Assembly (NCBI GenBank): GCA_026419775.2
Contig: JAOPGA020001475.1
Location: forward strand, 58,114-122,113
DNA: 64,000 bases
Reading direction: 5' to 3'
From: Acrasis kona
Lineage: Eukaryota > Heterolobosea > Eutetramitea > Acrasida > Acrasidae
This document shows, in pieces, positions 10,159 through 20,300 of the stretch (within the stretch, counting starts at the first letter, position 1; the number at the start of each line of letters is the position of its first letter). The notes below the pieces were generated by a model. The model saw only the letters and a program-made list of their open reading frames with translations. It was not told the DNA's origin and did no database searches. A program made the translations under genes and the position numbers.

Positions 10159-11289
10159 ATGAATTCAACATACAGCACAGATTTCGGCAACACTTCATGC
10201 TCTCAACAAACAGTCCAGGAAGAGCCCAACCCATTTGACGATCCATTCTTTTATTTGGGTGCATTTAATGATAACCACAACATGCCACCCAAACATTATC
10301 AAAAGAGGCAACCGTCGTTTACACAATTTGATTTTGTACTGCCCACAATACCTTCGCAACAAACAGTTGGTAGCAACAACACACTCAACGTAGAGTCGTA
10401 CAATGCGTTCCCTGACCTAAGCATTTTTGAAAACACAACCCAAACGAAACAAAAGACCCCCACGACTCATCATCGCAGAAGATCCTCGCTTCCCCACGAT
10501 TTCTCGATCAAATCAAATCAGCCCACAGCCTCCAAAGGAATTTACTTTGACAATCTGCTCAAATTAAGCGACCTCGGCTTCCACGACGAAAAATTGAATA
10601 GAAAGTTACTCGAAAAGTATGACAACAACATTGACAAGACGTTAGATCACCTGATTAACGATGACCCTGAAGAAGCTGCTGCAGTCAAGAAAAACGAAGC
10701 AGTCGTCAAATCCACCACCATCGTATCCACCACCGACACCTCCGCTCCATTATCCAACGCACCAACAGTCGTCACCTCCATCGCCACAGGAACCGAACAT
10801 GAGAAGAGATACATGATAAAACTATCAAAGTATCGTGATTTGGCTTGCGACGTCAAGATATCGACGCTAGATAATAGACTCTTGTATGATGCAAGACTGT
10901 CATTGTTCTATTCCATATCACTAATGGACAAGAGCGGAAGGAAATTGCTCAACATTGTCAAAGATGGACTGCACGTACATCCAACCTACAACATTAGTTT
11001 CAACGGTTCGTTGGTCGCACAATGTAAAGAAAGATTCAAGATTTCAAGAGCCACAAGAAAGTTCAATTACACATTGATGAGCGGTGCAGAGTTGAAGATG
11101 GTGGGAAGCTATGGTAAAGATTGGAGCATCAAGAGAAGAGGAAAAGTAGTGGGAATGGTGATTGCCAAGGACAAGGGAGCGATAGAGCTAGTCATAAGGC
11201 CCACAACCGTCGGCGTTCTACATTTCTTGGCATTGGCACTCATCATGACTGAACGAAAGTACACTAGTTTAAGAGCAGTTGTTGTATAA
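10159..11289 (+). CDS. UBA-like domain plus LURP-one/Tubby-like C-terminal domain protein
   Basis: A single exon of 376 residues. The first 125 residues are low complexity (Asn, Gln, Thr, Ser). Residues about 127-172 look like a UBA-type three-helix domain (LSDLGFHDEKLNRKLLEKY). Residues about 214-376 fit the LURP-one-related/scramblase-like beta barrel: KLSKYRDLACDVKIS, then LMDKSGRKLLNIVKDGLHVHPTY, then GSYGKDWSIKRRGKVVGMV and a hydrophobic final helix LHFLALALIMTERKY. LURP-one and tubby-like barrels bind phospholipid membranes. The UBA could bind ubiquitin, so a membrane-linked ubiquitin adaptor is possible; that is inference. The gene is divergent from H2A, with 121 bp between the two start codons. 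Confidence 0.8.
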   Translation: MNSTYSTDFGNTSCSQQTVQEEPNPFDDPFFYLGAFNDNHNMPPKHYQKRQPSFTQFDFVLPTIPSQQTVGSNNTLNVESYNAFPDLSIFENTTQTKQKTPTTHHRRRSSLPHDFSIKSNQPTASKGIYFDNLLKLSDLGFHDEKLNRKLLEKYDNNIDKTLDHLINDDPEEAAAVKKNEAVVKSTTIVSTTDTSAPLSNAPTVVTSIATGTEHEKRYMIKLSKYRDLACDVKISTLDNRLLYDARLSLFYSISLMDKSGRKLLNIVKDGLHVHPTYNISFNGSLVAQCKERFKISRATRKFNYTLMSGAELKMVGSYGKDWSIKRRGKVVGMVIAKDKGAIELVIRPTTVGVLHFLALALIMTERKYTSLRAVVV

Positions 11290-11298
11290 AATTATTTT

Positions 11299-12288
11299 TT
11301 ATATTTTATTTTGATATTTTCTTTTAATGTACCATACCGTGAGCGGCAGAATAAATGAAAACAAAAATGTAATGAACGATCCACCCATGAACCACCAAAT
11401 TGCTGACGAGCGTCTGTATTTTGCTAGTATAATGTCGACGTATTGTTGGGAAAGGGTCAATCTGTCTTGGACCTGTTGTGAGTGATTTGACTCTTGCACA
11501 TAAAGTTGGTTGACCCTTTGTAAGTATTTATTGACAGTGAGGTCCAGTTGATGATTGGAGTATTCTTGCTCAAGGTCCTTTACACGTACTTCTGTTTTGC
11601 TAACTAGCGCCCTGACCTGTCTTAAATCTCTTCGTAAGGATGCTAATGTGTAACTTCTTTGAAGTAGGCTTGAAACTGATTTTTTGTCATCCTCTTCCTG
11701 TACGTCTTGCTCCTCGTTATTGTGGTCCAATACGCTTTGATAATCTGTACTTGATGTGACCGAGATGGGCGACGAACCGATAGATGTAACTTGATCCTCA
11801 TCGTCGTCATCATCTTGGTCGATTTTTTGTTGGTATTCGCGCAAATGACGCTCTGCTAGTTGAATCCACTTTTCGAATGATTTGTGTGCATCCTTCTCCA
11901 TGTATTTTTCGACAATTCCTGTCAGGCCCCATATTCGCGTAATGAATTCACAGCTTATTGATAGAATTACATGCGTGCGTGATCGAGATACTTTATTAGC
12001 ATTATAATTGATATCTACTTTGACTACATCTTGATTTACCCCAGGTATGTCCATGAAGAATAATCCTGATTTGACGGTAAATGAGTCTTCACCACTAGAC
12101 CATGTGAGATCATCCTCCAATCTGCACGTTATAGTTGGTCCCAGCCTAAGCATTGATATTATCATTGATGGAGCATTTACTGGTGTATCAAAAATTACAG
12201 TTCTATGTATGGACTTGTCCTGGCTGGGTATCCAGTCGCCAACATTAACTTTTATATCCTCGGTAGATGCTGGTATGTGTGAGTTCAT
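11299..12288 (-). CDS. Tail-anchored protein with VASt-like (StART-related) domain
   Basis: A single exon of 329 residues starting at the ATG at 12288. Residues about 1-150 have a beta-rich pattern (TVIFDTPVNAPSMIISML, SFTVKSGLFFMDIPG, RSRTHVILSISCEFITRIWG) ending in a helix that includes IVEKYMEK and FEKWIQLAERHLREYQQK. This resembles VASt lipid-transfer domains seen in GRAM/VASt sterol carriers, but no GRAM domain is present. An acidic low-complexity linker and a coiled coil follow. One membrane segment lies near residue 300 (WWFMGGSFITFLFSFILPL), followed by basic residues at the very end, which is a tail-anchor layout. A role in lipid transfer at a contact site is inferred. The gene is convergent with the UBA/LURP gene, with a 9-bp gap between stop codons. 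Confidence 0.72.
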   Translation of the reverse strand: MNSHIPASTEDIKVNVGDWIPSQDKSIHRTVIFDTPVNAPSMIISMLRLGPTITCRLEDDLTWSSGEDSFTVKSGLFFMDIPGVNQDVVKVDINYNANKVSRSRTHVILSISCEFITRIWGLTGIVEKYMEKDAHKSFEKWIQLAERHLREYQQKIDQDDDDDEDQVTSIGSSPISVTSSTDYQSVLDHNNEEQDVQEEDDKKSVSSLLQRSYTLASLRRDLRQVRALVSKTEVRVKDLEQEYSNHQLDLTVNKYLQRVNQLYVQESNHSQQVQDRLTLSQQYVDIILAKYRRSSAIWWFMGGSFITFLFSFILPLTVWYIKRKYQNKI

Positions 12289-12635
12289 CAATTATTATTA
12301 TATTACTGTGAAAATCATTTTGAAAATTTTTGTTGAAGAATATGGCATCGCATAATGTTTTTATGGGTGCATTGAATGTCTCTTCAAAAGTGATTGTTTT
12401 TACCATCTTTTAGTCAACTCCGCATATGATATATACACATTGTTGCTGCCACTACTAACATAGTTACCCTCAATATAAAACACAAGAAGTAAGACGAAAC
12501 TCTTATATAAATAAACTACGTTGTTGCGGAGATGTTATGCAACTTTTGTTGATTACAAAACATGTAATATTGATTGATGATCAAGAGGGTTGGTTGAATT
12601 GGAATTCAAATTTAATTCAAGCCAGGCACCACCTC
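12289..12635. other. Intergenic region
   Basis: AT-rich sequence between two divergent genes. I see no coding or repeat structure apart from the TATA box just downstream. Confidence 0.4.
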
Positions 12636-12643
12636 TATAAATA
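12636..12643 (+). promoter_or_regulatory. TATA box of the small gene at 12684
   Basis: TATAAATA, 48 bp before the ATG. Confidence 0.5.
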
Positions 12644-12683
12644 CTGAGCAGTAATATGAACGAAATTATAAAAGCAAGAAACA

Positions 12684-12887
12684 ATGGCACCATACAAGAA
12701 CACCACAATCGTGAACCCTGGCAAGCCTGACTCTGTAACCAACTCCAGCCAAAAGAAAACAGAAAAGACAAAGACTGCTGCGAATACAACCCAGTACAGC
12801 GTCAAATACTGGGGAGACATTGTTTATTATGAGGTTGGGATTGCTAGCTTCCATCAACCAGAGGAGGAGTACATGTACAGCACATAA
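12684..12887 (+). CDS. Small unknown protein (67 aa)
   Basis: An ATG in good context (AAACAATGG) 48 bp after a TATA box opens 67 codons (MAPYKNTTIV...). The protein is hydrophilic, rich in Thr, Lys and Ser, ends in an acidic Tyr-rich tail (EEEYMYST) and has no signal peptide. A conserved-looking WGDIVYYEVG segment lies near residue 43. I do not recognise it. The promoter element and a possible AATAAA-like signal downstream (about 12930) support it as a gene. Confidence 0.55.
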   Translation: MAPYKNTTIVNPGKPDSVTNSSQKKTEKTKTAANTTQYSVKYWGDIVYYEVGIASFHQPEEEYMYST

Positions 12888-13300
12888 CGTATTACTTTGA
12901 AATTGTAGATATCAAGGAGCAGAATGTATAATAAATCATTGTATATTACATAAAACACCATGGCTCGTTTATTGTGTACAGTTACTCCAACTAAAGAGTA
13001 AACTTACATTTATTAGTAGCCTGGTACATTCCCTAAAACTTTATTTCATTTTCGTTCTCACTTTTAGCACCCCGGATAGCACTCTAAAAAGTAAAATATA
13101 GGATTAAACAAAATAGAAATTTATTAGCTGGTTTTCGCGAAAGTCATTATCTAGATGAGAACCTCTAAAATGACACATTTTAGTCCCTGAAAGACCTATT
13201 TTGTGGTACTTTTGTCATGGTTTCTTTTGGCGTCATTCTTTCTTGTCAGTTACATTGAAGATATTTGATTAGATCGACATTTTCAACAAGTTCTTCTTCT
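12888..13300. other. Intergenic region
   Basis: AT-rich, with scattered polyadenylation-like AATAAA motifs. No gene or repeat seen. Confidence 0.4.
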
Positions 13301-13307
13301 TGTATCA

Positions 13308-13610
13308 ATGCAAGGCAGCAAACACATTGGATGGTCTCGGTCTATATTTGCTTTAATATTGTCCATGTTGTCAACTCTTGATTTCGACCACTCACAAATA
13401 AATGATATAAATAATATCATTAACGGATGCCATGATGTGCGAACCAGTATTCTGATTTCTGGTCTACCAGGAAAGACCTTGGTTTCAAAACACATCCTAT
13501 CTGATGTTGGTCATAATCATGGGTTATATATCAACTGCATGTCCATTTATAACTCTTCCGACCTGTACAAAAGCATCCAACTAGTGGTAGAATGTCGGAA
13601 GAGAAAAACT
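13308..13610 (+). pseudogene. CDC6/ORC1-like AAA+ ATPase fragment
   Basis: About 100 codons resemble the start of the AAA+ core of Cdc6/Orc1. There is a helix (INDINNIINGC), then SILISGLPGKTLVSK where the Walker A should be, then GLYINCMSIYNSSDLYKSI, which matches the post-Walker Cys-Met-Ser strand of Cdc6. The Walker A is short (GLPGKT instead of GxPGTGKT), so nucleotide binding should be lost. The frame runs into the repeat beginning at about 13604 and stops, and no Walker B or sensor region follows. I read it as a truncated host gene fragment. Confidence 0.55.
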
Positions 13611-13739
13611 AGTAGTATCTAATTTACACGATGTCATGTGTCGAATATCTTGTCAACCTTCGTTTAAGTTGTAAAACTTAAGATTGTAAGCCCTCATTTT
13701 ATTTTTGCTCTAATGTTGTTACTTGAATGTTTTCGAGGA
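13604..13739 (+). repeat. Copy 1 of the 5'-flank repeat of the papain-like gene
   Basis: About 136 bp aligns with 40388-40537. Shared blocks include AGTATCTAATTTACACGATG and, at the end, TTGTTACTTGAATG, then TTTCGAGGA. The second copy directly precedes the intact papain-like coding region. Here an unrelated gene follows instead. The left edge coincides with the truncation of the CDC6-like fragment. Confidence 0.85.
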
Positions 13740-13801
13740 AGCAGTAATAAAATACAATTTTTTTGCAAATTTAGAAACCAAAGAAACTAAATCAGTATAA
13801 C

Positions 13802-14703
13802 ATGACAGGTAAGAAAGGAACAGGGAAGAAGGCATCCATGATTGAGAAACAGTATTCAGATGAGAAAAGGATAGAAATACTTGAATGGATTCGGAAATTG
13901 ACAAATGAACCTTCATTGGATACCGAAGCGAGCACAGACTATTTGAACCAACTTAATTATTTCTGTACGAATGAAAACGAACTCCGCACTCAACCTAAGG
14001 TAGAATTTTTAACACTTTATGTTAACAATGTTAGAAGTACTTGAGGATGGTATTGGACCTATTTGGAAAAAATGAGCGTCTTACATCAATGTCTTGGGAG
14101 CAATTCAAGAACGCGCCTATAGGAAATGGTACAACGCCACAAACGTACAAATCAAAAGCCACCATCAACAAAAACACCGCCAACACCAACTCAACTACTG
14201 TCGCGCCAACAAACACAGCTCCAGAACCAATAAACACAACTCCAGAACCAACACAAGCTTCAACCACACCGCCACCTTCAACCATAACATCTGAGCCGAC
14301 CAATTTCACCCTACAAACATCTTCAATCGCTTCTTCACTAACACCGTCAATAGTGGCCATCAATACGTCTCCGATAACTCCAACCTTACCTTCGGGTCCG
14401 ATGATCACCCCTCCAACTCCATCAAGTTCGGCCATCGCGACCACTTTGTCAACGACATCAGGTCCGATAACAATTGAGTCGTTAAGCGCAAAGGTGGATA
14501 TCTTAAACGGCCAAAATCAAATTTTGATTCAAAATTATCAAACTTTACATCAAAGCAATCAATTTTTGACTCAAAATTATCAAATTTTGTATCAGGAGAA
14601 CATCAATACCAAGGACGAAGTTACGAGTCTAAAGTGGAGAGTGACAGCGTTGGAGAAGCAGCAAGCCTCAGTTCAAAGCACTTGCTCAACACTTCAACAA
14701 TAA
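13802..14703 (+). CDS. Thr/Pro-rich protein with C-terminal coiled coil
   Basis: Exons 13802-13999 and 14035-14703 (35-nt intron, phase 0) give 288 residues. The N-terminal 95 residues are charged and look folded (EILEWIRKLTN, LFGKNERLTSMSWEQF). Residues about 100-205 are Thr/Pro/Ser low complexity. The last 75 residues form a coiled coil with short internal repeats (QNYQTLHQSNQ, QNYQILYQEN). There is no signal peptide or membrane segment. I do not recognise the family. The gene sits between the two separated pieces of the duplicated papain-like locus. Confidence 0.68.
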
Positions 14704-15089
14704 GAAGTCGATAATCGATAATATGGTGTTGCGCTTCACCGGCATCACAACGTTACCGAGTATACGTGTTTTAATTCCAAAGCAACTATAAAGACCTTCT
14801 GTTATTTGTATGTATTTCTTCGGTTGATAGGTACTACATTTCCATCTTATTCTATTTTACGATGTTGAACATTATAATGTGTCACTTCATTCTTTATCTA
14901 ATGCTATAAAATAGCGCAATTCTTATGTTATATCCCGAATAAAAATTTGGCGCCTGGGTTGATAACTGCATTGTAAATAAATTCCAAACATCAATCACTT
15001 CACGACAGGATGACGGAAATCGCAGCACTTCTAGCAACTAGCAACAAAAGTGGCGCCATCACCTATTGCTCCAAAATCAAACCTGTACC
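14704..15089. other. Intergenic region
   Basis: AT-rich spacer with AATAAA-type signals. No gene seen. Similarity to the 41-kb locus begins only at about 15090. Confidence 0.4.
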
Positions 15090-15697
15090 ATTCGCGCTCC
15101 AGAAATCGTTCAGCATAACTTGGTCGCACAGATTCGGAGTGTGGCATGATCGACATGGTGAAAATGATTAGGACAAGCTTTGGTAGGGACGATCTTTACA
15201 AACACATTTTCTTCAGACGAAGGTGGGGATAGTGCAAAAATGCTAAAAAGTATTCTGGAGCCTAAATCGTTCCTAATTAATAGTGGAGCTTGGGAAGAAG
15301 ATTTGAAAAAATATGGGGTTGGACTCTTGAGCCATTTCGCAGTGTACCCAGATTTTTATTATAAGGATGACTTGTCTTATGATGGCGATCTGGAAGGGGA
15401 GGAGATTGGGCGACAAGCCATGGCGTTGATTGGTGCACGCGTGGAGGGAAACGAAACATGGATGCTTTTACAGAACTGGTGGAAGAAGAAGTAGTTTGTT
15501 GAGATCACAACAACTTACTTGAATAAATGCGATGCTACTTGTTTTTTTGTAGAGACCAAACAGAAGAAGATTCCAGAAAAGTGGCCCGTTACAAAGCTAT
15601 TATATGCAGAGAACGACAACTTGGACAAGCAAGAAAACCTGCCTGGTGAGCATTAATAAAATTGCAGTTTACAGGAAGTTAGATGAATTCTTTATTA
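15090..15697 (+). pseudogene. Truncated paralogue of the papain-like gene
   Basis: Aligns along its length with 40964-41575 at high identity, including the stop-codon region and the 3' flank (CAGGAAGTTAGAT). It starts inside the coding region just after the presumed catalytic Cys and lacks the N-terminal 140 codons. A stop after WWKKK and a one-base frame difference near 15210 interrupt the reading frame. The segment holding the His (where the intact copy reads GRHAMALIG this copy reads GRQAMALIG) has lost the candidate catalytic His. It is a dead partial duplication of a host gene. Confidence 0.85.
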
Positions 15698-15834
15698 GGG
15701 CGCATCATGTTTGCTTCAATGAATTGTGAATGGACGATCAGTTTTGAACGAACAGACTAATACGGGTACAGTTTAAAATATAGTGTGATGTTGAGGAACT
15801 TCCTTTGCTAACACAATTTACCTTTACAAAGAAC

Positions 15835-16413
15835 ATGAGAACTTCACTCACCCACCCCCAACAAGTAGATTTTATTGCAAAGGAGTTCTTGACTGGCGAG
15901 TTTTCAAATGGCAATCTAGGTATGATGTCAATACCTGGTAGATTCAAAAAGATACATCGACGTGATTTGATACATGATCTAGATAGAGTCAGGAATGAAT
16001 ACAAAGCAGATGTAATTATAACTCTTGTCCGTACAGAAGAATTAGTTATGATGAATCTTGATGGTAGATATTTTGAAACAATCACACAACCACCCTATAG
16101 CATGGTCAGTAAACATTTTCCGATTAGAGACAAATGGCTTCCAAAATCAACGACTGACTTGTGCAATCTTGTTAATTATATTCGTGACCAGTTGAAAGAT
16201 GGAAAAAATGTAGTAGTTCACTGCAACGGCGGGAAGGGACGTGCCGCTACAGTGTGTTGCGCCACCTTAATTTCAATGGGTCACAACCCAACAGAATCGA
16301 TTGACATTATCAAAAATACCAGAGAGGGCACATTGATCAATCCAATTCAGTTAACATTTCTTAAGTGTTACTTTCAGAGGAAGTATAACAAATACATTTT
16401 TAAAGAATCATAA
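15835..16413 (+). CDS. Dual-specificity / CDKN3-like protein phosphatase
   Basis: A single exon of 192 residues from the ATG at 15835. The signature HCNGGKGRAAT is the Cx5R phosphate-binding loop, with Cys about residue 129 and Arg about residue 135. PIRDKWLP upstream supplies the general-acid Asp in the position used by CDKN3-type and related small phosphatases. The N-terminal LGMMSIPG resembles the LGxxxxPG start of that group. It probably removes phosphate from Ser/Thr/Tyr or from a small substrate. Specificity cannot be read from sequence. No membrane or targeting segment is seen. Confidence 0.82.
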   Translation: MRTSLTHPQQVDFIAKEFLTGEFSNGNLGMMSIPGRFKKIHRRDLIHDLDRVRNEYKADVIITLVRTEELVMMNLDGRYFETITQPPYSMVSKHFPIRDKWLPKSTTDLCNLVNYIRDQLKDGKNVVVHCNGGKGRAATVCCATLISMGHNPTESIDIIKNTREGTLINPIQLTFLKCYFQRKYNKYIFKES

Positions 16414-16490
16414 CACTTCTTGTCGTTGGTACAGACCAAACAAATTAGTGCTTTAAAACAATGAAAAAACTGTTGGTGATAATGTTGAGT

Positions 16491-16859
16491 TTATTCTTTG
16501 AATGCGTGTGTTCCTTCCTTCTCGTGCTTCTTCTTTGCGATGGCTCCACCTACGGCTCCTACGACACCTCCGACAACAGTTCCTACTACGGGCACAACGG
16601 ATCCGATGGCAGCACCAGCGGCAGCTCCCTTCAATACTTCGTGGGTGTGAGCTGGAGCCTCTCCAAGTGTAGTAGTTGGCACAACAGTACCAGTTACTGG
16701 GTTGTGTTTGTCGTTTACATGTGGGTTAACGACGGCGACTGGCATTGTTGGTGCGTTGATGTCGCTGTGGCTAGTGTTTGTTACTGGGGCATTGGTAAGT
16801 GGTGCTCCTGTCACGGTGTTGCCTCCTACGACGTTTTGATGATGGGTTGTTGGGATCAT
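16491..16859 (-). CDS. Glycine-zipper-like small protein
   Basis: A 122-codon minus-strand frame from the ATG at 16859. The first 80 residues are rich in Thr, Val, Asn, Pro and His. Residues about 85-112 are a Gly/Ala/Val membrane-like zipper (GAAAGAAIGSVVPVVG, then VGGVVGAVGGAIAKKK), ending in a basic/His tail. Such zippers insert in membranes or oligomerise. I prefer this strand to the overlapping plus-strand frame (16461-16907), whose Ser/Cys/Trp-rich product is the typical mirror of a Thr/Val/Gly gene. A TATA-like TTATAAAT lies about 45 bp upstream. Confidence 0.62.
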   Translation of the reverse strand: MIPTTHHQNVVGGNTVTGAPLTNAPVTNTSHSDINAPTMPVAVVNPHVNDKHNPVTGTVVPTTTLGEAPAHTHEVLKGAAAGAAIGSVVPVVGTVVGGVVGAVGGAIAKKKHEKEGTHAFKE

Positions 16860-17335
16860 TCTTGTGTTTTTTGTTGTTATTTTGAGTCCTCGTGTTGCAA
16901 TTTATAAACTAATCTTATCAAATAAAGTTATTATTAAGTTAACGAATTTTCGCCATATGCGGGCATTGTTAACACTTTAGAATAATTGTAAGGATGCGTT
17001 AATCAAAATCATGTGCGGGCTAATGATTTTTACTACCACCTTTTTTCGTTACCAATCTACCAGAGCAGGTTGATTTTAAGGGAGTCTGCTGGATTCTCAG
17101 CTATCACGCAGAGTTATTTACTTATTTACTAATGAAAGACAGCGGCTTCAACTATTAAGAGAAATTATCGGTTTATTGCCGCAGGGTTCAAACCGTGACG
17201 TCAAAAGATGAATTACTCTTTACCGGACGGTCCGGACTTGTGTTTCTCCGAAAATGCGGTTTTATTTTTCACCAATAAAAGATTCGGAATGACCTTTTAA
17301 ATTCAAAAGTTATATAATCTTGCCGGAGTCCTCCC
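16860..17335. other. Intergenic region with divergent promoters
   Basis: AT-rich upstream regions of two divergent genes. TATATAATC at about 17312 may serve the mucin gene. Nothing else seen. Confidence 0.4.
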
Positions 17336-20300
17336 ATGAATTCCGTTCACTCCACAGTACTTGTAGTGCTGATGATATTCATGTTGGCACCCTACGCTGT
17401 ACCGCAAACTCAGGTCCAGCCGTATCCAAAAGGGTTAGTCTTGGATGTCGAGGTGCATACATTACCAAATTGGAGCATAAATCAAACATACCTATCAAAT
17501 AGCTTTCTGGACTTTGTACAATTTTGCGTTAACGCTACAGCTCCATATAGTATTCCTCTATGGATCGTTATTCCCCGATGGTACGACACATCGCCTATAT
17601 TGGTACCAAGAAACGGAATCACAAAGACACTTAGCGCGTGGGTTCAGGACGTGGCAAATGTAATCATTATGGACTATACCGCCAATCGATATATCGAAGA
17701 TGCCCTTGGCGAAATGCAATATTCTTTAAACACGTCAACGAAAGTACGGATAGCTCTAGATGCCAGCGGAACGTGGCCTAACCCCGATACCCTTGAAACT
17801 GTAGTCTCCGCAGTCAATTCAAACTTTTCATCCTTCAGAACGTATGATATTTCATCAATAGAAAACTATAAATTCTGGGCACCAACAAACCCTGCTTCAA
17901 GTAACATTCAAAGAGATTTATTTGTCTGGGAGAGAGCTAACGCATTGAACTTTACAATACAAAAAGATTTGTTTTCTTTTCTAAAAAGAGTTAACAGTGT
18001 GAGGAGAGTTTATTTGATTAGTCAGTACATGTTAGGAACAACGACTGCTAATTACAATTTGCTAAAAACCTTTGTAAACAACACATATTTTTCTTGTGGA
18101 GTTGACACCGAGTTGTTATCGGGTGAGAACACCTGGTCAATACCTGGTGCAACTCAAGATCAAGGCTTCCTGACAGTTACAAATGGAGTCAAACTGATTT
18201 TGGAAATGAGACCCACTTGTTACGGGTTGAATCCCAATCATGAGAGGGTTTGCTCTGGAAATGGATCCTGTGTGGCCAATAATACTTGTGTATGTAAAGA
18301 TGGATACACTGGAAGTATTTGTATGGAGTGGACATGTGGTGGAATATCATATAACAAAAGTAATGTATGTAGTGGTAACGGAACATGCGTTGGTATCAAT
18401 AGCTGTGCGTGCAAGAGTGGATACTATGGTAGTAATTGTGAGAGCTGGATGTGTGGTGGCATTGCTTATAATTCGAGTTTGGTGTGTTCTGGACGTGGTA
18501 ATTGCGTAGCACCTAACTCGTGCAATTGCATGTCAGGATATTACGGTGCCAATTGTTCAGTGACACCTACACCTAGTCCTACCCCTACTCCGACACTTAC
18601 CCCAACACCTACAGTCACTCCTACACTGACACCTACCTCAACACCAACGCCTACACCGACACCTACCCCAACACCTACAGTCACTCCTACACCTACCCCA
18701 ACGCCTACTCCTACACTGACATCTACCCCAACACCAACACCTACACCGACACTTACCCCAACACCTACAGTCACTCCGACGCCTACTCCAACACTTACTC
18801 CAACATCTACTGTCACTCCTACACTGACACCTACACCAACACCCACTATCACTTCAACATCTACACCTTCTCTCACGCCTACTCCCACGCCTATTTCTAC
18901 ATCGACACTCACTCCCTCACCTACCGCTACAAATTCTAGCTCACCTACCTCGACATCGTCGCAGACACCAACACCAACCGCTACAAATTCTTCACCTCCT
19001 ACTTCAACTGCGACATCAACACCTGCTCCAACACCAACACCTGCTCCAACAAATGCAACTGCAACACCAACACCAGCATTTAATCAAACAAACGCTCCGA
19101 CTACCAACCTTACTAATACACCTACGCCTTCCCCAACACTGTCGCCTACTCTCACAGATACTCCAACTCCTACAACAACATCAACTACTCCCACGATAAC
19201 TCCTACACAAGTTTCTACATCTACTCCGACACCAACACCTACATTTACATCTACACCAACACCCACTTTAACGCCTACCCCGACACCGTCGCAAACTCCA
19301 ACTTCAACACCTACAATCTTAGTAACACCTACATTGACTACCACACAGACAAATACTCGAACTCCAACTCCTTCAAACACTCCAACTCCTACTATCACTC
19401 CTACACCTAGCACTACACCAACCCCTACACCTATTCCCTCTCGTACTCCTACCTTGTCTCCCACACTGGCACCAACCTTAACCTCAACTTCTTCACCTTC
19501 ACCCTCTCCAACAATTACTTTGACACCTACACCCTCCCTGACAATTTCATCTACTGCTACGCCAACTCCAACCTCATCGCCCATATTAACGCCAGCCCCA
19601 CCTCTAACTACTCCACCTGTTACAACATCCACACCTACACTTATTCCAACTGTGCTAACAGTAACATCTACAGCTACTCCAACCCCTACTCAAACGTATA
19701 CAATAACATCTGCACCTACACAAGTAATCTCTACAACTTCTACGAGCGCATCTACTCTAACCTCTTCACCAACCTCTAATGCAACTCCAACAGTTATCTA
19801 TACGTCATCTGCTACTCAAGTACCAACCCCCACTCAAACATTTACAAATAACCCTACACCAACCACAACTAAAATCACAAATCAAAATTCTACTGAACCA
19901 TCTATACCTTTCTTATGGAGAGGAGGTATTAGTTGTATGTTTGATCAAGATCTCTCCAACGGATGTCCGTCTATTGCAAACACCGACAATGGTGCATTGA
20001 TAACAAGCACTCTTAGTTCCATAAATATATCCAGAAACAGTATATCTTCATTCAGTATCAATTCAGTAGGTGGTATCACAGCATATACAACCTTCTCCAT
20101 CAGCAATCAAACATTTGGTTACGGTAGTGTGCTGGAATTATGGATTTATAGTTTAAAAACATTCTACATCATGTCTTCTTTGGTGTATACACCAAACGGA
20201 CCCTTCTTGAGATCAGTCAGTATTTCACAACAAAAAGTAGTGAACAGCGACTCTCTTAGTTGCTCTTTTACTGTAGATACTTTATATAAAATGTCCATCA

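Noticed and set aside
16461-16907. Plus-strand frame of 148 codons beginning MKKLLVIMLSLFF
   Set aside because: The start looks like a signal peptide, but the rest is a Ser/Cys/Trp-rich mirror of the minus-strand glycine-zipper gene, which has better composition and an upstream TATA-like element.
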